The position numbers and the translations under genes were made by a program. Under the pieces are notes generated by a model. It saw only the letters and a list, made by a program, of their open reading frames with translations. It searched no databases and had not been told where the DNA came from. Positions 33,304-46,239 of a DNA stretch of 64,000 nt are shown one piece after another (positions within the stretch are counted from its first letter, which is position 1; every line of letters begins with the position of its first letter). The DNA lies in NCBI GenBank assembly GCA_949128115.1, contig OX421964.1:33720177-33784176 (forward strand). The letters run 5' to 3'. Source of the DNA: Anaspis maculata (taxonomy: Eukaryota; Arthropoda; Insecta; Coleoptera; Scraptiidae).

Positions 33304-36300
33304 CATCCCAGTTTTATGCATGTCTTGTAGGCCTCATCTCAATTTTATGCGCATCTCAATTTTCTCGTGCAGGTTTATTATACCCTTTGTGGTGAAGTTG
33401 ATGTCGTACGAGCCCTCTCTCGTAAACAACCCCCTTTTTTTCAATAATTGTTGCTGTTGGACATGCCCTCTGTCTTGAAGCTAACCATCAGCTGCCTACG
33501 GTGTGTGAAGATTTGGAAGAACAGAGACACTCACACCACTAATAAATATTTTTACCATCTTGTTACAAACCAGAGTCAAGAAGTACCCGCCACCGTGACG
33601 ACCCAGCCTCTTTCTCCGTCACTGGAAGGCCCGCTTTGCACGTGAGGGCTGCAGGGTGATATCTCGATCCCCCGTATCTCCAAAACATGCCGCGAGACTT
33701 TCTCTGCAAACGCAAAGCAAACGATTCAGCCTAACCTGAGGTTTACTGATTTCTACTACGCATTCAACAAGCGAACAAATATTTCTATTGTCGGAAATTG
33801 GTAAAATTTATGGGTAACCTGGCGTTTTTGATGCCAGCCAGCTCCTGATGCCTCGTCTTCGGTCTTTCGGCATGATTCCCAAAATTAACGTAGTAGAATC
33901 AGCTGAATATTCGAGTGTTTTACGGACGGAACACAGCAACTTGGTCAAGCTTCAGGTATGACGTCTCTACTCTCTTCCTGGAATTCCTCCTCCGCTCCCG
34001 TCTCATGCGAGATGTTTTCTTCGTCACGCTCTCAACAAGTCGTCGAGCGTCCGTCTCGCGTATATCTTGTTGCATACCGTCATTTTCTACTTGCGGACCG
34101 CCGCGCCGGACTCTTGTTATTTTTCTCAAGACTGGAATTAATTGACGGCAGAGGTTCCTGGACGGTTTCAGTACTCTTACAGGAATGGTGGTTTAATCGC
34201 TGAGAAAAATTCTGCAAAACGAAGGTGGCATAGAGATGATACAGCATAGATGGCGGCAAAAATGATGGTGGATAGGGCTTTTAACCCGGCTACTAGACAG
34301 ACGGTTTTTTGGCGGTTCAGGTGGGCATCTAACTAGGCCCCTGTATGGATGGTCCCTGATGCGACAAAATAGTATCACGTGACAAGGAAAAGCGAGGTGA
34401 GAACAAATATCAACTTGGCTTTTCTGCAAAGAGTTGTCTAGGAAGTTCACTCGCAAACGTGCGGATTAACGTCGCTTCGCAAAATAAACTTTGATTTTTG
34501 TCTATGATTTGTGTGATACCAAAGTTTTTCCAAAACCCTCAGCAACTAGCCCTTCTTGCATGTGCTAAGTCCCCAAGCTCTCGCCGCCAAATCCGAAATG
34601 ATTCCCAAAACGCTAATAGACATTATTTTGTCAATATTTTCTGTATGTTATTGCTTCATTCAAATTCTCGACGATATAGATCATCGCCGTTTTGTTCAAG
34701 GTCCAAGGCACGCTGCCGACTGGAAGAGGTTAACAAGAGACAAGAGATGGAAAAAGACCAATATAACAGGTAACATTGACAAATGCTAGTCCTTCTGACG
34801 GTTTCTGGCTTTTATCGGATTTGTTTCGCAACTAAAATTCAAGCAGCTGTCGATTACACAAGGCTTGAGAGCATTGTCGAGGTCAAGCCTTTGCTGGCAG
34901 ATGTGGTCAAGATTTGGACAGGCGGTACTACAGACTGCCGATCGAGATCGAAATTCGACATTTTAACGCCGTACTGCTTTTGCATCGGTTGCAAGTCGGA
35001 CCTCAATTCGAGCGCGACACAGAAGATTTAGGCTTCAAAATGTACTTAAGCGTAGCCGGACAATCCGTAGGCGTGGACGGGAGCATTGTGACCATCTCGT
35101 GACATTGGGCTGAATTACCTGGCCGCAGGTTAGACTGGCCTGCCAACTGTCTGTTGGGGGCTGCATGCGGGGCATTCAACTGCCGTGCTTCGGCGCTCTT
35201 TTGCCCTTTCAGGGAACTCCCAATCGTTAGGTACTCGTACTTTTAGATCGCCTTTAGTAGCGTTTACATGATAAAAATCCGACAGTGCTCGATCGCATCC
35301 TGATCTGTAATTGCCGAATGCAGTAATAGTATAGTGGCGTGTCTATCTTCAATTTCCGCACGGGCTCAGACTTTCAAACTGTTACAAATAGCATTTTACT
35401 CGACGTAATTGCAACAAATTTGCGGATAACGATCTCTGCGATACCCAGGTAGGTACTACTAACGGAGGCGCCCAACATTGCCAGCTTGAAAGCTAAGAAA
35501 TAAACTCAAGTGGACCGAGTAGAACTAGAAGTCTTTAAATGAGCAGGTTACCACATGCCGTGTTCATCTGAAATGGCGTGCAATGGCTAAGAATAAGGGC
35601 TAAGAGACTGTAACGGATTGAGCACTGTTGCCAGCGTACGCTTTGGGCACGACTTAACAGTGTCATTTGAACTAATGCTGCCAATATCCACCTGATTTGA
35701 CGAATTAGGCAAACCGCTCGCCCATAATTCACAATTCACATAGTTATTTAGCATGACAATAACTGTCGCGCTAATATTATCGCAGCCGATGCTTATTACA
35801 ATGTATAATATCTCAGAGTCAAATGAGCATTAACCGAGCCCTTTGGATGGAGGAAACCGAGGGCCGAACCGTCTCCCCACAAGCGGATTGAGGAGGTGGA
35901 AGCGAGAAAGGACGAGGAAGCAAGAGACGAGGATAACAAGGAAGTCACGCTACTACTGCTGCATTGACACAACGAGTTCGATAAAGGATATGAGACGGTG
36001 ACGGGAAGCAACCATCAATCATTGCGGCGGGGAACTGTTATGACGGTTTGAGCAGGAATTTAGCTAAGCGACGACACTAAACTGTCTTTCCCTGCTCGGT
36101 TACTGTCTAGCGGCTTTTTTATCAGGTGATTTATTGATAAGTTTAGTGGCGATCTGAATTTTATTATCCTGTGTGTGTGCCCGCGCCAGAGGGTGCACAA
36201 TGAAGGATTAATTCCTCACGGCCTGTTGTATGTAGTATATGGATAATGGATAGCGAAGGCGATCCGACAGTGTTCCCCTTCGATAATAAAAAGGTGGATA

Positions 36301-39300
36301 AACAGCCGAGGTGATATACAGTTTAGTGAGAGCCATCGAAGTGGGCGGAAATATTGGATGGATTGATTGAAAATCGGACATCAATCGTCAGATGCCCAAA
36401 GACGTAATGTATCTGCTATGTAACCGTACGTATCTCTGGTGTATTTTGCTGTTACTCTTGTTTGCGAGTGTGTGCTTTCGTGATGACAAAACTTGTGTGC
36501 TCGATAAATTAAGGTGTATATGTGTGCGAAATTCTGCCCTGCGGCTGCGGCGTGTGACTGCTTTATTGGCTCCCGAACACCGTTTCCAGTGGATTTCGGC
36601 ATTGCGTTGCACAATTCAAGGCCGGATTGTTTGCTTGCCAGTCTGGCGTAACATATTTACAATTAATCACACGCCACCCCCTGTGCGCGTTATCGCCGAG
36701 TCCTGGGCTGTGTTTCGGAGATATCACATGCGGCCTTATTCATCCGACAGGGACGTGCCGTTAAGCCCGTGCAGACTGGCAACAAGCGAACCGACTGTAG
36801 TACGCGACGACCTAAATTCGCAGCTAATTACCGAACCCCCCAACGCACGATCCCCCCAAACAATGCCTCCATGTTGAGATGTTTTATTCCTATTATTCAC
36901 TCGCATCCAGGATTTCGCTTCTGGCTGTCGATTTTTTTCGCAGCCAAGCCAGAGGGTGGAACAGTCACACCCATCCATCAGACTAATCGGGCACCCGGAG
37001 CGCCGCCCATGGCTGATGAACGCTGGCTGCGAGAAAAATCGCCCCTCGCGCTTTGGATGGGTGTCAGGCACAAAGTGCGACCCTGCGGATATTGACTAAA
37101 GATTGTCGAGATTAATGCTTGATTTGACGTAGACGGGTTTGACATGAGCCGGGAAGCATGTGTGAGGGTATCGAAACCCCTTCGTTCCAGAGCAAACATT
37201 CCTGACATGACACTGTATTTGCTAATTTCCTTGTCATCGAAGAGCTTATAACACAGTGATGCCGTGTGCATATTTGTTGACTGATGAAACCGTTTAAAAC
37301 GTCGCGTGTCCCAGATATAAACATCATAATTTCCCTTGTAGGTACACCACCAAGCCGATATTTTGCGACCCCGTGATCCGGTCGTCTTTTCGGATAAGTA
37401 TAAGTATAGATCTTAATAGCAGAACGCTGTCTTCGGGCCCCTTAGGAATCGTCCCTGATATGTTACCAGATTGCATTATCGGCTGCATGTCCGATATGGA
37501 CGAAGGAACGAGCCTGGAATGCCTCAGAGAATTGCCCTCCTCATCGCAACATATCCTGTCGGTTGTCTCTAGATTAAGATGTGCGATTATTTGTTCCCCC
37601 ATTGTCGTTTCGCCGCACCATATTTTCGCTTGGGGGAAACTTTCCTATTCCGGTCGAGGAAAACAGGCTTTGAACCATGCTGAAACGAAAAAGACTGCAG
37701 TAAAAATCCAAAAAACTGTCGATTTCCACAATCCAACATCAGGGAATTTAAATCGTACATAAGTATAGCAAACTATGTGTGAGCTCTTCGAATTCAAGGA
37801 CAAGGTTTGGCTCCGCATCCGTCGCTAATCCATCAGGGGGTTAGGCCGTCGCGCCATTTCTCCGCTATCTAATAATCACCAGTAACTCCCAAACTCAATT
37901 TACCATAAATCTTACAATCAGGATCCGTTGAGGAATAAGCGCGTGGTATCTCGAGACAGCCTTTCTAAATGGGGTTCCTCTTTTCCAACAAGCCGTGCCA
38001 CCCACTCCAAGATGGCCTGTCTCGTTGCAAATGCTGTACAATCAAGATCAACACTATACGGTTTCTCCCACTACATACTCATGCTACACTTTACTACTAT
38101 TCGTACTCCACTACTGCCACTATACAGTTATACACCACCGCACTATTCCTTCCGATACTTGGCTGGCTGCTGCCTCTCTCCGCTGGCAATCTTGGAAGCA
38201 GGGACTTGTAAACAGTGCCAGCAAAACACAGTAACTCCGGAGCTAGCGACCGGAAGTATTCCGGGCCGTGTTTGTCTCATTAGGAAATCAAACAGCGGCT
38301 CGGATTTATAGGTTCTGTTAAGTGCAGATGTTTAGTTGTGCTGTTCTTGCCGCCAGATTACGGTATTCACGAAACAATTTTCGTGAGTTTGCCAGACATG
38401 CCAAGAAATACGAAGTTTAAATGGCCACTAGCTGTTTCGATTGTGCTGCACTTGAACTTGGAACACCCAAATTTACTTGCGGTATTAACTCGTGCTGTAC
38501 AATGTACATATCATTTGTTAACTCAAGTTTTTTTTTCAGGTGAGCCGTTCATGTACATTGCCAGTCCCAGCTAGTGGAATACTCACCCTACGAGTAAGTG
38601 CTGTGTAAATCTAATAAAGCAGACAATCAGTTGAAAATGATAAATTCAGCAACTCCGCTTTGAAAAAAGTTGGGCACGCTATATGAAATATTATAACCTC
38701 GATTATAACCGAGGCCAAGCCCTGGACACTGTTTTTACCCAACATATTTTTATTTTGGTATAATGCCATTCATCTTTGATAAGGCGTGTTGGAGCAGCAA
38801 CAATAAATACTCACCAGAAGTAGACAAAAGATAAATATTACCTTAATGACCTACATCAAGTTCAAGTATTATACAATCACAGACAAGGGAGAAGACAAAA
38901 TCAGGATAAATATACAGACTGTTCCATCTCAAATATCTCAGCTCAACTTTTGAGGCGGCGTCAGCGATGTTTGTGAGTGTTCTAGTCCTCAAGTAATTTT
39001 TTTTTTTCCGAAAATGCGCTAAAAATTATACCGTGAACTATAGAAGCTGAAGCGGTACAAATCACCAGGTGGGTGCCCGACTTTCTGCTTTTGAAGGTTT
39101 AGCTTGAAAAATTGTTATTCTTGGTAAATAGGGTGAGAAACAAAAAAACTTGGAAATTAAATTCATTATTTTGAAAAAATCATCGTCGAAAAACCGAAAC
39201 CGATTTGAAAATGGGACTATATACCGAGCTATATACCTACCTACACGACGCCTGTGGAAGCAGGAAGCCGCATTACCCGTATTGTCCCACTTTTCTCCAA

Positions 39301-39542
39301 AATTAGGCCTTTTCGTCGGAGAAACACTATTCTTTTTCCAAAAACACAACTTTATTACTCTCGAGCGCTCGACATTTTCTCTGTGTCTGACATTGACATT
39401 TCAGTGTCGAAACCACAGATGTCGAAACTACCAACATTACATGAACCAAAAACCCTAAGACAAGCTCAGCATACGGGACGATAGGCAACCAACTCTACAG
39501 CGCTATATTTTTGGTGCGAACATCCAACAACGCCTAAAGGCT
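33304..39542. other. 6.2 kb without a recognised gene or element
   Basis: Mixed composition. About 36500-37100 is comparatively G+C rich, and frames of up to 161 codons occur at 36392-36877 (plus) with competing frames on the minus strand at 36736-37071. No domain, codon pattern or start context convinced me that any is a gene. No clear repeat family from elsewhere in the window occurs here, so this is probably single-copy host DNA, intronic or intergenic. Confidence 0.4.
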
Positions 39543-39710
39543 GCTCTATGAAATCACGCAACGCAACCGTAACGCAGAGCGCCACTTTCCTGATTGGCTC
39601 GCAAGCCTTTCGCGTCGTTGCGATGGCTTTGCGAATACCTTGCGAGCCAATCAGAAACGTTGCGCTCTGCGTTGCGGTTGCGTTGCGATTGCTGCGAATT
39701 TTCATAGAGC
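39543..39710. mobile_element. 168-bp hairpin MITE (GCTCTATGAAA ends)
   Basis: The ends GCTCTATGAAA and TTTCATAGAGC are exact complements. The interior is also palindromic: AACGCAACC, ACGCAGAGCG and TTGGCTCGCAAG on the left pair with the right half, leaving a small loop near 39620-39630. No target duplication was identified. Confidence 0.85.
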
Positions 39711-40020
39711 GGGCATAATGCAATCTACTTCCGATATCAGTTGGAATTTTTTCGAAAAAAGTCAATTCCCCACCAGGACAGCCAAGTTGAGTCCTGCACC
39801 AAACCTGGGTCGTCCTGGTCAAAATCCGAGCGAGCGGCCGTCTCCGGTGGTAACGGCCAGGAGAAAATTTTAAAACTCGTGACGTCCAACTGGGAAATTG
39901 GTGGAAACCTGCAACTGCAGGCTGAATTTGATTCTTTTGTTTTGTTGCTTTCTACCAAATTTGGTTCCAATCCATGGAATAGATAGTTATGTTATAAGTA
40001 TTGAATATTTAAATGGCAAA

Positions 40021-40165
40021 CCTCGGGTTCCGCCAAACTTTTATTAAAGCGATAACTTTATCACTCTCATAGTAACTGAGCAACTGGTCATCCTATTGGC
40101 TGGTTCATAGCAACTATCAGCGTGATAGATTTAATCTGTTCGTAAAATTTTGGCGGAACCCGAGG
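40021..40165. mobile_element. 145-bp hairpin MITE (CCTCGGGTTCCGCCAAA ends)
   Basis: The perfect 17-bp inverted ends are CCTCGGGTTCCGCCAAA and TTTTGGCGGAACCCGAGG. Further pairing covers AAAGCGATAACTTTATCAC against GTGATAGATTTAATC. Non-coding. The target duplication is unclear. Confidence 0.85.
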
Positions 40166-40975
40166 GAAGTTTTTTAGAGAAGATTTCGGAGCTGTGTGTG
40201 TCTGTCTGTAATCTGCCACGATAACAGCCGCAACGTTAATCTGATCAACTTGAAATTTGGTATGCGGACATGATTTTGCTGTCGAATGAGCCTGTTACGT
40301 TTTGGTTGTCATCTCTCAAACGGAGATGTATTTATACCTCACAAAACTTGACTTGCAATATGTCATTTGGAAACCCTTAAAAAACTGTATTCAAAAAGTT
40401 TTCACCCGCCTGTCATCTGTCAAGTAAAATCAACGATGTCAAAGTTCAGAGCTTTGTTATTCAATTATTCAAAATTTATCCGATAGATTAAGATCAAATT
40501 TGGCAGGAATCAACACAACAACACAATCAAATCAAGTCTACAGATTGAAATTTTCACCTTTCCTCAGTCTGGAGCGACGAATTTTTGTTTTTTTCTATTT
40601 CACCCTGTATGAATCCCCTGCAAGAAATTCAAGCGAAACACCCGGTGGGGTGTGATTGCTGGACATCTGAGGAATGTATTTCACATAGTCGCTATGTTCC
40701 TTCATTTTAAATCCCACGGGATTGCATAAGCTCCTAGACTATATGGTTGGAAGTCATGTTTGTTTTCCTCTGTGCTACCCGGTGGACGTTTCCCAAGCGG
40801 ACCAGCAAGCTGGTCCGCTATTCTTGAATCGTGTGAGAAACACGTGGGAGAAATGGCCGATTCGGTTCCTTTAGCAGTTGTCCGTTTCACGGAACGTGTT
40901 CCAAACCCTCAGCCGAAGCCGCCACCCGCCATGACACTTAACGCCGTATAATGGTGCAACCTATGTGGACATGTA

Positions 40976-41095
40976 CCGCATGATCAAAAACTTTCCTCCT
41001 CTAGGCAGGCTATGGTCTGGTCATTGGCAGACAAACGAGGCTGATTTTGTCCAGGTCACAGCCTGCCCAGAGAAGGAAAGTTTTTAATCATACGG
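40976..41095. mobile_element. 120-bp TA-flanked MITE inside LINE copy 2
   Basis: CCGCATGATCAAAAACTTTCC at the left pairs with GGAAAGTTTTTAATCATACGG at the right. TA lies at 40974-40975 and 41096-41097. With the element and one TA ignored, the LINE codons on both sides are in frame (HVYALF), which confirms the edges. TA duplication and end structure point to Tc1/mariner-type mobilisation. Confidence 0.9.
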
Positions 41096-41187
41096 TATAT
41101 GCTCTGTTCATTGACCTTAAGGCAGCATTTGACAATGTGGATAGAGAGCGACTTTGGAGAAGCTTAAGAGAAAAAGGTATAAAAAAG

Positions 41188-41933
41188 CAATTTGATTATT
41201 GCTTGAATGGGACAACCCTGCAGTGACCCGAAACTGTAAAGGATCTGGGTGTCACATTTGACTCGAAGTTCACTTTCTCCAAGCGCATTGAGTCTGTTGC
41301 CCTTTCTGCATTTCGAGGTCTCGGCTTCGTGCTGCGTAATGGGGCTGGATTCGGGGAGCATGCTTTGTGTTCTCTTTATGCGGCGTTTGTCAGATCTAAA
41401 TAAGAGTATGGCTCCCTTATCTGGGATCCTATTTATAAGGTGCACAGCTTGGAACTGGAAAAGGTGCAGCGAAGATTTCTGAAGGCGGCCTGTAGTTTGG
41501 TGGATGGATTCTATCCTCCTAGCGGGTTTCCGCAGGACGCCTTATTACTACGAAGGTTCAGCTTGATTTCTCTTGAGGACCGAAGAATGTCAAATGCTGT
41601 ACAACTCCTCCATAAGCTTGTCCACGGCGCCATTGATTGCGTCGACCTTGTGTGCTGCATTGAGTACAGAGTTCCCCGATTGTGCTCGAGGCACACTAAT
41701 ATCTTTAATATACCAACTCCTTGGAGCAATATATTAAAAATGTCACCAATTTATAAGCTGTACTCTTACTATAGCATAATCGAGGAGAATGTCGATATAT
41801 TTTGTACAAAAATTTAATGTGTGTTTAGTCGTTTGTACATCTCTGTTGTATTTTGTATTATATCTCTTCAATTTTAATTTTTCATCCTGTTAATGGTTTT
41901 ATCTGTTGGATGTTTTCTTGCTGGAGAATCAAA

Positions 41934-42028
<95 letters not shown>

Positions 42029-42046
42029 ATATATAAATAAATAAAT
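41188..42046 (+). pseudogene. Jockey-like LINE 3' fragment with (AAAT)n tail
   Basis: Plus-strand translation gives VKDLGVTFDSKFTF, a frame with one stop, then LEKVQRRFLKAACSL, GFPQDALLLRRFSLISLEDRR and RVPRLCSRHTN. This is the post-RT region of Jockey-type ORF2. The frame ends near 41817, and a ~110-bp 3' region leads to an (AAAT)n tail. It sits between the LINE copy 2 codons for LREKGIK and LMNKIEE. CAATTTGAT and CATCTGAT at the two edges may be a mutated target duplication. Confidence 0.8.
41931..42046 (+). repeat. (AAAT)n microsatellite, about 29 units
   Basis: A nearly perfect 116-bp AAAT tract with one ATAT interruption. It forms the 3' tail of the Jockey-like fragment, so it grew from a retrotransposition tail. 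Confidence 0.97.
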
Positions 42047-42392
42047 GAACATCTGATGAACAAAATTGAGGAAGCATATGAGATAACTACAAACAGGGTA
42101 AGAGTAAGAGGAGAAGAGAGTGAAAGCTTCTACACCACGAGAGGAGTGAGGCAGGGATGTCCTTTGAGTCCCAATCTGTTTACTGTATACCTGGCAGACC
42201 TAGAAGAAATGCTCAAAAAAGCACAGGCAGGAGGTATCGTGGTGGGCAAGGAGAAAGTATGGACGCTGGCGTACGCGAACGATCAGGTCGTTTTGGCGAA
42301 AGATGAGAGAAGCAAGGAAGATATGATGAAGAACTTAGAAAGATATATGAGAAGAAAGAGACTACAACTCAACGTTACAAAACAAAAATGAT
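42047..42392 (+). pseudogene. LINE copy 2 RT palm fragment with YAND in place of YADD
   Basis: About 110 open codons reading MNKIEEAYEITTN, then GVRQGCPLSPNLF, LADLEEML, WTLAYANDQVV and LQLNV, ending at a stop after KQK. In LINE reverse transcriptases the catalytic box is FADD or YADD. The first aspartate here is Asn, so even this best-preserved piece would be inactive. Confidence 0.85.
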
Positions 42393-42476
42393 GGTATTTG
42401 GGAAAGGCAGAACAAGGAAAACAACGGAATGGAAATGGGAACAAAAGAAAATAGAAGAAATCAAAGAAGTCAAATA

Positions 42477-44447
42477 AACTGCTCAACAATGAAAGTGTTA
42501 CAAAGCAAAAATTCACCCAATTTTGAACCGCTGTAACTTTTGATTGGCACAAACGATTCTAATTCTGTTGTAAGTACTGAAGAGCCCAATCTTTTAGCCA
42601 TCTTTCTTGTCAATATGAAATGCATAGAGCTTTTCATAAATTTTCTACAGGGTGATGAACAGAGCAGTGCAAAATTGATGAAAGTTCAACATACCTCCGT
42701 TTTCGTTAAAAATTTTTTTCGGGAGTATCAACACCAAATTTATGAAGAATTGTGTGTTCACTCGAAACGGTTTTTGAATTTTCGGGATTCCAGTCGAAAC
42801 AGCCAAAATATGATTTTTTATTGTGAATACTGTATATTATTCCTGTAGCAACGCAAAAACATTAGAACTTTTCATATCAAGATGACGCCACTTGGTAGGC
42901 TTGTTCACTGAACAATTCTGAGGAATTTGACTTGCAACACGTTCCTATTGTCTAGTGTAGGGGTGAAGAAAAGCCCAATTGGCAGCGTACTTTTTGGTAC
43001 TACTCCTAAAATTTGGGTTTTTAGCATTGAAAAAAGGTTAATTTTCACTCTCTTCAGTCAACATGGGACTACGTCATTAGATTTGGATTAACCACATTTC
43101 CGCCATTTTGGAATGTTTTGCCTTTACCTCAAATTTCAAAACATAGGCATGTTTGGCATCATTTCTTGAAATGTTGGTCCCCAAAATGGGATTCTGTCGA
43201 TAAGATCTGTCTATCTGTTTGTTTATCTGTCTATCTCTTTCCGAAAAAATATTTATAGAATTTTTAACCCCACCCCCCTTCTTCCTAAAATTCTCTGAGT
43301 GTCCAATTTAATATTCTTGACCTTTCAATTCTTTTCAATGCAGTCAACGTCATATTGCATAGCATCGGAAGAGATAATTTTCTTTGGAAAAAATGCCACC
43401 CAAATTTCACCCTCTCGCTTCCCCACCTCATCTCAAAAATCTAAAATGGCAATATCTACTTTGTGATATATCAAATTGAAGGAAATTAAATTCTCTCCAT
43501 GAACAAAATTTTTTCAAATTTTTCAAAACCCCCATTTTCCTCACAAAACACCCCAAATGTCTAATTTATTTGGAGAGGGGTTGAAAATTTCAAAAAAATT
43601 GTTTTCGGAGAGAGAATTCAATTCCCTTTAATTTGATGTAGCACAAAGCAGGATGTGTTTCGTTAAATTTTGAAGCTGAGGTGGAGAGCAAAAGGGTCAA
43701 TTTGGGCAGCACTTTTTCCACCGAAAATTCTTTACTTCGATGTTTTTTATGATGACACTGACTGAATTTAAAACAATTGAGAGGTCCAGAATTAAAAAGA
43801 GGGCAGTCAGAGAATTTTTGGGGCGAAGGAAGGTGGGGATAAAAATTTTGTGAATATTTTTTTCAGAAAGAATTTGATTCTCTTTAATTTGATGTATCGC
43901 AAGGTAGGTCATGTCATTTGAAATTTCAAAGTTGGGGTGAGTGGGGGCGAGGAGGCTCAAGATAGAAATTTACCAATTTATGTTTTAGATGTCCCCTTTG
44001 ATATAAAAATCGACCTGTTTTTGCTCGGAGGAATATTCACTAAGAATCGGGAGTTATTGCAGGTGGATAGTTTTTAAATGATCACCCGGTGCAGTATTCA
44101 GAATAAAAAATCACATTTTGGCTGTTTCGACTGGAATCCCGAAAATTAAAAAACCGTTTCGAGGGAACACATCATTCTTCATAAATTTGGTGTTAACACT
44201 CCCAAAAAAAAAAATTGGCGAAAACGGGGGTATGTTGAACTTTCATCAATTTTGCACTGCTCTGTTCATCACCCTGTAGAAAATTTATGAGAAGCTCTAT
44301 GCATTTCATACTGACAAGGAAGATGGCCAAAAGATTGGGCTATTCAGTTCTTGAAACAAAATCAGAAACAGATGTGCCAATCAAAAGTTATAGCGGTTCA
44401 AAGTTGGGTTAATTTTTGCTTTGTAACACTTTCATTGTTGAGCAGTT
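42477..44447. mobile_element. 1971-bp TA-flanked element with ~360-bp inverted repeats
   Basis: The ends are AACTGCTCAACAATGAAAGTG and its complement. The inverted repeats run 42477-42835 and about 44090-44447. TA at 42475-42476 and 44448-44449 is the target duplication, and the LINE codons V-K-Y-L-G-Y are continuous across it. The interior holds at least three further related segments: about 43380-43500 inverted relative to 43590-43700, and 43840-43950 parallel to 43590-43700. No transposase frame is seen, so it is non-autonomous. Confidence 0.92.
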
Positions 44448-44879
44448 TACTTAGGATACATCTTCAATAGAACAAACCCCAAGGCGCATGTCACAGAAAG
44501 AGTGAGAAAAGCGAACAGACTATGAGGCCAGGGTGTGGGGGATAGGAGAAAGAAAATTCGATCACGACATTGGAAAAAAATAGGCTTTGTTTGACAGTCT
44601 GATAGGCAGTATGATAACGTATGGATAAGAGGTCTGGGGATGGAAAGAATAGGAGGAAATCGAAAAAATACAAGAAAAATACCTAAAATGGATATTGTGA
44701 CTTGAAAAAAAAAACACCGGGATATACAGGGTGTCCCACGAAGTAACCGACATGGCTTGAAGGTAGATGTACTTTTTCAAGGCAAATCAGAATCTGCATT
44801 CGAAATTTTTCTGACGTCTTCCGTTTCTGATATACAGGGTGATCTATGTGTTTAACCGAAAAGTTTGATTGGCCATATC

Positions 44880-45405
44880 TCAGGAATAGATCGATAGAAT
44901 CGATTGAATTTTTGCAGGTATATTTCAAAAGCAAAGGTCTTTGTAGTGCCCTATTCATTTATGAAATATATACAGGACCCTACCCAAAATTTTGTTTTTC
45001 GAGTCTCTGTTGAAAAAGTCACCCTGTATAGATTTTTTTCAAAATCTAATGTCATTATCGGAGCCTACATAAAAAATGCTACAAAATGCGTATTACCATC
45101 CTACATAATGCGTACTACATAATGCAAAATTACCATATTTCTGGTAATTTTTTTCTCGAATCAGCTAAATTGGTGCCAAAAAATTTAGGAACCGCATTTT
45201 GTAGCATTTTTTATGTAGTCTCCGAATATGACATCAGATTTTTTAAAAAATTCATACAGGGTGACTTTTTCAACAGAAACTCGAAAAACAAAATTTTGGG
45301 TACGGTCCTGTGATAATTTTATGAATGAATAGGGCGCTACAAAGGCCTTTTTTTTGGAATATACCTGCAAAAATTCAGTCGATTCTATTGATCTACTAGC
45401 TGTCA
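44880..45405. repeat. Palindrome with internal CACCCTGTAT / ACAGGGTGA words
   Basis: 44880-45085 (ATTTTTGCAGGTATATT ... AAAATGCTACAAAATGCG) is repeated inverted at 45188-45400. Both arms carry AAAGTCACCCTGTAT or its complement about 100 bp in. The word matches the CAGGGTG end of the host element, suggesting a related inserted unit. The ~100-bp loop has short repeats such as TACATAATGCG. Confidence 0.8.
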
Positions 45406-45781
45406 CCGGCGCCGGCAAGCCGTCGCCTGGGTGACAGCTATTGGTTGAAAAGTAGACAGGGAATTTGTTCCACTGACACCGGACAAGTGGAAAGGGAATT
45501 GTATACATGATGTTGATTTTTGGTTGTTTTAGGCAGATGTCAGGTTTTCCCTTGGCGAGTTTAGTAATTTCATGCATGTCCGTCGATAGTGTTTTGGTCA
45601 GATGAAGTTTTTCAAAAGGCGTAAGCAACTGATTGTGTAAGAGTAACAGGAATTCGAAAAAATGTTTGTTTTTCGCGCGTTTTGAAATGTCTGCCTCGAC
45701 TTGTGAGATTATATTCCGAACGAAACGCATGTCAGTAGGTAGTATCTCATCAGCTGAAATTTTCCAGAGGACGTAAACCAT
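45400..45781 (-). other. Unidentified open frame inside the 6.4-kb element
   Basis: The minus-strand frame of 198 codons covers 45185-45781, but its last ~65 codons are the palindrome arm. The first ~130 (starting MVYVLWKISADEILP) are not part of any repeat seen here. The composition looks protein-like (HNQLLTPFEKLHLTKT), but I recognise no family. It could be a captured or decayed coding segment or chance. Confidence 0.3.
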
Positions 45782-46239
45782 TGATAAATGTATAAGTGGA
45801 ATGAATTTGAAGAAAGGATGGTGTGTCCGTATGTTTAAGAATTTCTGGTCAGATTGTTGACAATTTTGGTTAGGCCGTTAGTAATGTACAATGTCACTGA
45901 AATAATAGGTCTCAATTGTGCTTATATGATTCTCAATTGGAAAAATGAAAACTTATTTATATTGTGTGTATCTGCCTAAATATTTATTCATGTTCAAGGT
46001 CAACAATGAAAACTGAGAATGCTGGAAACGTCATGAATTTTCGTGAGTGAAAAATGAAAACGATGACCTACATTACCAAAAACGGCTAAATCGTGAAGCA
46101 TGTGTTTCAGTCGTCGTAAAAAAAACTGCATGCAATGAGAAACCTGAAGATATTTTTATTTAGATCAAGTACCTACTTTGGTTTATGAATAGAAATGACA
46201 CAATTGAATACAAATAAAAGGTGAACTGTGAAATATCAA

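Noticed and set aside
36392..37095. Frames of 108-161 codons in a G+C-richer patch
   Set aside because: Competing frames on both strands, no domain and no codon pattern; possibly host exon or UTR but unsupported.
41874..42077. Minus-strand frame full of LFIY repeats
   Set aside because: It is a translation of the (AAAT)n microsatellite.
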